Part shown: positions 4,888 through 6,202 of the stretch, one piece after another | How the letters are laid out: every line of letters starts with the position of its first letter | Numbering within the stretch: the first letter of the stretch is position 1 | NCBI GenBank assembly: GCA_018900295.1 | Contig: JAHIGH010000239.1 | Span: 1-6,202 of the forward strand | Length of the DNA: 6,202 nucleotides | Reading direction: 5' to 3' | DNA from: Patescibacteria group bacterium | GTDB lineage: Bacteria > Patescibacteriota > Microgenomatia > Levybacterales > UBA12049 | The notes under the pieces: generated by a model | What the model was told of the DNA's origin: nothing | Database searches by the model: none | What the model saw: the letters and a program-made list of their open reading frames with translations, nothing else | Made by a program: the position numbers and the translations under genes

Positions 4888-5298
4888 ATGAAGATTTTTA
4901 TTGATACAAGCGCTTTTATCGCGTTACTTGTTGAAAATGAGCTAGATCACTTAAAAGTTGCAAAGAAATATTTTGATTATAGGCAACAGCGCTCAATTTT
5001 ATTCACTTCATACTTCATTCTTGATGAGCTTTTTACCCGATTACTTTATTATAAAAATATCAATATAAAAAAATATATTCAAGTACTGCAAACCGCAATC
5101 GCAGCGAATGAATTAACAGTAATGCAAGTAGATGAAGCATTATTTGAAAAGTCTATTACTGTATTTATGAAATTCTCTGAGCATAATATTTCATTTACAG
5201 ACGCAACTACTTATATTCTGTATAAAGAATATTTTCTTGATGAGATTTTTACCCTTGATAGCGATTTTAAAAAGATGAGAATTAAAACATCATTTTAA
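4888..5298 (+). CDS. vapC: PIN-domain toxin ribonuclease, VapC-type
   Basis: The 136-residue product is a single PIN domain, the Mg/Mn-dependent nuclease fold of VapC toxins, which cut tRNAs or rRNA to halt translation. The expected acidic residues are present: D6 in FIDTSAF, E47 in ILDELFTRLL, D105 in SFTDATTY, and D124 with D126 in FTLDSDFKK. The catalytic site therefore looks intact. The start is two bases after the antitoxin stop, with no useful ribosome-binding site, so the two genes are probably translationally coupled. Length is normal for the family. Its RNA target cannot be inferred from sequence. The pair sits between two housekeeping genes and is the most likely recent arrival in the window, though its base composition does not stand out. 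Confidence 0.9.
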   Translation: MKIFIDTSAFIALLVENELDHLKVAKKYFDYRQQRSILFTSYFILDELFTRLLYYKNINIKKYIQVLQTAIAANELTVMQVDEALFEKSITVFMKFSEHNISFTDATTYILYKEYFLDEIFTLDSDFKKMRIKTSF

Positions 5299-5320
5299 AT
5301 ATTTACTATCATTAATTGAA

Positions 5321-5932
5321 ATGAAAAAGCTCCTTATTGCAACCACAAACAAGGGGAAAATAAAGGAATTAAGAGAATTTCTTTCTGACTTACCTTTGCA
5401 ACTCCTAACCCTTAAGGATATCGGCGAAACCTCAGATGTTGAAGAAAAAGGTCAAACATACGAAGAAAATTCCCGTATTAAGGCGCTGTTTTATTCAAAG
5501 AAATCAGGTCTTCCCGCTATCAGCGATGATGGAGGGCTGGAGATAATCGCGCTTGACGGCGCACCCGGAGTCCATTCCCGACGGTGGCTAGGATACAAGG
5601 CAACGGATGAGGAGTTGATCAAGCATTTGAGCAAAGTCGCAAAAAGCCTTCCCGACAATAAGCGTGATGCCTATTTTCGAACTGTAATTTCTTTGGCACT
5701 GCCGGATGGAAAAACCCGGAGTGTCAGCGGAGAGGTGAAGGGTGTTATCGCCAAAAAACCATTAAAAAACATACTCAAAGGTTATCCTTACAGATCTTTT
5801 TTCTTTCTGCCGGAAATCAATAAATTCTATCATGAAAATCAATTATCAAAAGAGGAGCAAAAATTATATAACCACCGTTATAAAGCTATAGAGAATCTTA
5901 AGCCAATAATTATTGAGCAACTACGTCTTTAA
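5321..5932 (+). CDS. rdgB: RdgB/HAM1-family non-canonical purine NTP pyrophosphatase
   Basis: The 203-residue product matches the ITPase family, which hydrolyses ITP, dITP and XTP to monophosphates and so keeps deaminated purines out of nucleic acids. Visible motifs are the N-terminal ATTNKGKIKEL with T8, N10 and K13 of the (S/T)xNxxK motif, SDDGGLEIIALDGAPGVHSRRW (68-89) with catalytic D69/D70, GEVKGVI (137-143), and the C-terminal NHRYKAIENL (184-193). The block usually reading G-F-G-Y-D-P-I-F is KGYPYRSFFFLPE here (153-165), so the Asp near the base-recognition site is replaced. This may mark a divergent clade or altered specificity. It follows vapC by 22 bases. No convincing promoter or Shine-Dalgarno is seen, so it may be co-transcribed. 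Confidence 0.9.
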   Translation: MKKLLIATTNKGKIKELREFLSDLPLQLLTLKDIGETSDVEEKGQTYEENSRIKALFYSKKSGLPAISDDGGLEIIALDGAPGVHSRRWLGYKATDEELIKHLSKVAKSLPDNKRDAYFRTVISLALPDGKTRSVSGEVKGVIAKKPLKNILKGYPYRSFFFLPEINKFYHENQLSKEEQKLYNHRYKAIENLKPIIIEQLRL

Positions 5933-5954
5933 TATTATTAACTCTCCTTACACA

Positions 5955-6079
5955 TGTCATCCCGAGCGAGGAACGAGTCGAGGGATCTCATACCCAAAAA
6001 AGCTACATGTAACACTGTGGTATGAGATTCTTCGACTTCAGGATGCTGTTACATATGCATCCTTCCGCTCAGAATGACA
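5955..6079. repeat. Long imperfect inverted repeat (dispersed-repeat type), possible terminator
   Basis: The left arm (5955-5994, beginning TGTCATCCCGAGCGAG and ending ATCTCATACC) is mirrored by the right arm (6019-6079, beginning GGTATGAGAT and ending CCGCTCAGAATGACA). The innermost 10 bp pair perfectly around a 24-base loop. The right arm carries about 20 extra bases containing their own hairpin, GGATGC (6041-6046) with GCATCC (6057-6062). The TGTCAT-CCGAGCG...GGATCTC wording is that of intergenic repeats seen in many bacteria. It fills most of the gap between rdgB and the next gene, and its transcript could end or stabilise rdgB mRNA. No U-tract follows. It is not coding. Confidence 0.8.
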
Positions 6080-6108
6080 AGTTTGAGTAATATGATTTAC
6101 TAGTTTTA

Positions 6109-6138
6109 TTGTCATCTCTCAAGCCCCTATGTTATATT
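6109..6138 (+). promoter_or_regulatory. Promoter of the gene at the right edge
   Basis: TTGTCA (6109-6114) is a five-of-six -35. After 18 bases comes TATATT (6133-6138), five of six, preceded by TGT at 6130-6132, so it is also an extended -10. Transcription would start near 6145, about nine bases before ATG 6154, with no Shine-Dalgarno site. Confidence 0.6.
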
Positions 6139-6153
6139 TAATCTATCCTTAAT

Positions 6154-6202
6154 ATGAAAAAGATTATCTTCATAATTGTTCCTGTATTGTTAATTGCTTT
6201 AC
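6154..6202 (+). CDS. 5' end of a gene with a hydrophobic N-terminus
   Basis: ATG 6154 opens a frame that runs off the window after 16 codons: MKKIIFIIVPVLLIAL. Two lysines followed by a continuous hydrophobic stretch look like a signal peptide or a membrane anchor, so the product is probably exported or membrane-bound. A promoter lies just upstream. Too little is visible to name a family. Confidence 0.6.
   Translation, partial: MKKIIFIIVPVLLIAL

Noticed and set aside
1..6202. Alternative genetic code (TGA as sense codon, as in some CPR lineages)
   Set aside because: All genes read through at normal family length with standard stops, and Trp is encoded by TGG.

Overview
The window is AT-rich bacterial DNA with short intergenic gaps. 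Several features point to a candidate-phyla (CPR/Patescibacteria) genome: a perfect CCTGCCTGCC/GGCAGGCAGG palindrome sits inside a coding gene, Shine-Dalgarno sites are almost absent, lysyl-tRNA synthetase is class I, and RNase J and the ITPase-family enzyme carry divergent active-site blocks. This assignment is an inference. No ribosomal RNA or other phylogenetic marker is present. TGA is not needed as a sense codon in any gene here.

Layout, left to right. (1) The 3' end of a Lon-type AAA+ gene stops where the peptidase domain would normally begin. (2) The RNase J gene (232-1947) has a palindromic repeat in frame and lacks the usual motif C histidine. (3) A 59-codon minus-strand gene (1934-2113) encodes a four-cysteine, LysW-like zinc ribbon. 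It overlaps the RNase J stop tail to tail. (4) A compact divergent promoter, with two TTGACA boxes back to back, drives this small gene leftward and an ACT-domain regulator gene (2200-2856) rightward. An 18-bp perfect palindrome covers the start of the regulator gene. (5) A structured intergenic stretch (2857-3073) contains a candidate short leader ORF, a long interrupted stem and several mutually exclusive pairings. (6) A class I lysyl-tRNA synthetase gene follows (3074-4573). (7) A VapBC-type toxin-antitoxin pair (4622-5298) has its own promoter and an operator-like inverted repeat. (8) An RdgB/HAM1-type NTP pyrophosphatase gene (5321-5932) comes next. (9) A long imperfect inverted repeat (5955-6079) precedes the start of a gene with a hydrophobic N-terminus at the right edge.

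How the parts may work together: zinc ribbon, ACT regulator and class I LysRS form a plausible amino-acid (perhaps lysine) sensing neighbourhood. The LysW resemblance, the aspartokinase-like ACT domain and the adjacent lysS support this idea, but no lysine-biosynthesis enzyme is visible. RNase J and the NTP pyrophosphatase are RNA-decay and nucleotide-cleaning functions. VapBC looks like an independent insertion-type module.

The most consistent unusual signal is promoter placement. For five of the seven candidate promoters the -10 box lies only 6-9 bases before an ATG, so the transcripts would be leaderless or nearly so. The other two have short leaders without a Shine-Dalgarno site. This pattern decides the lysS start and supports the small genes.
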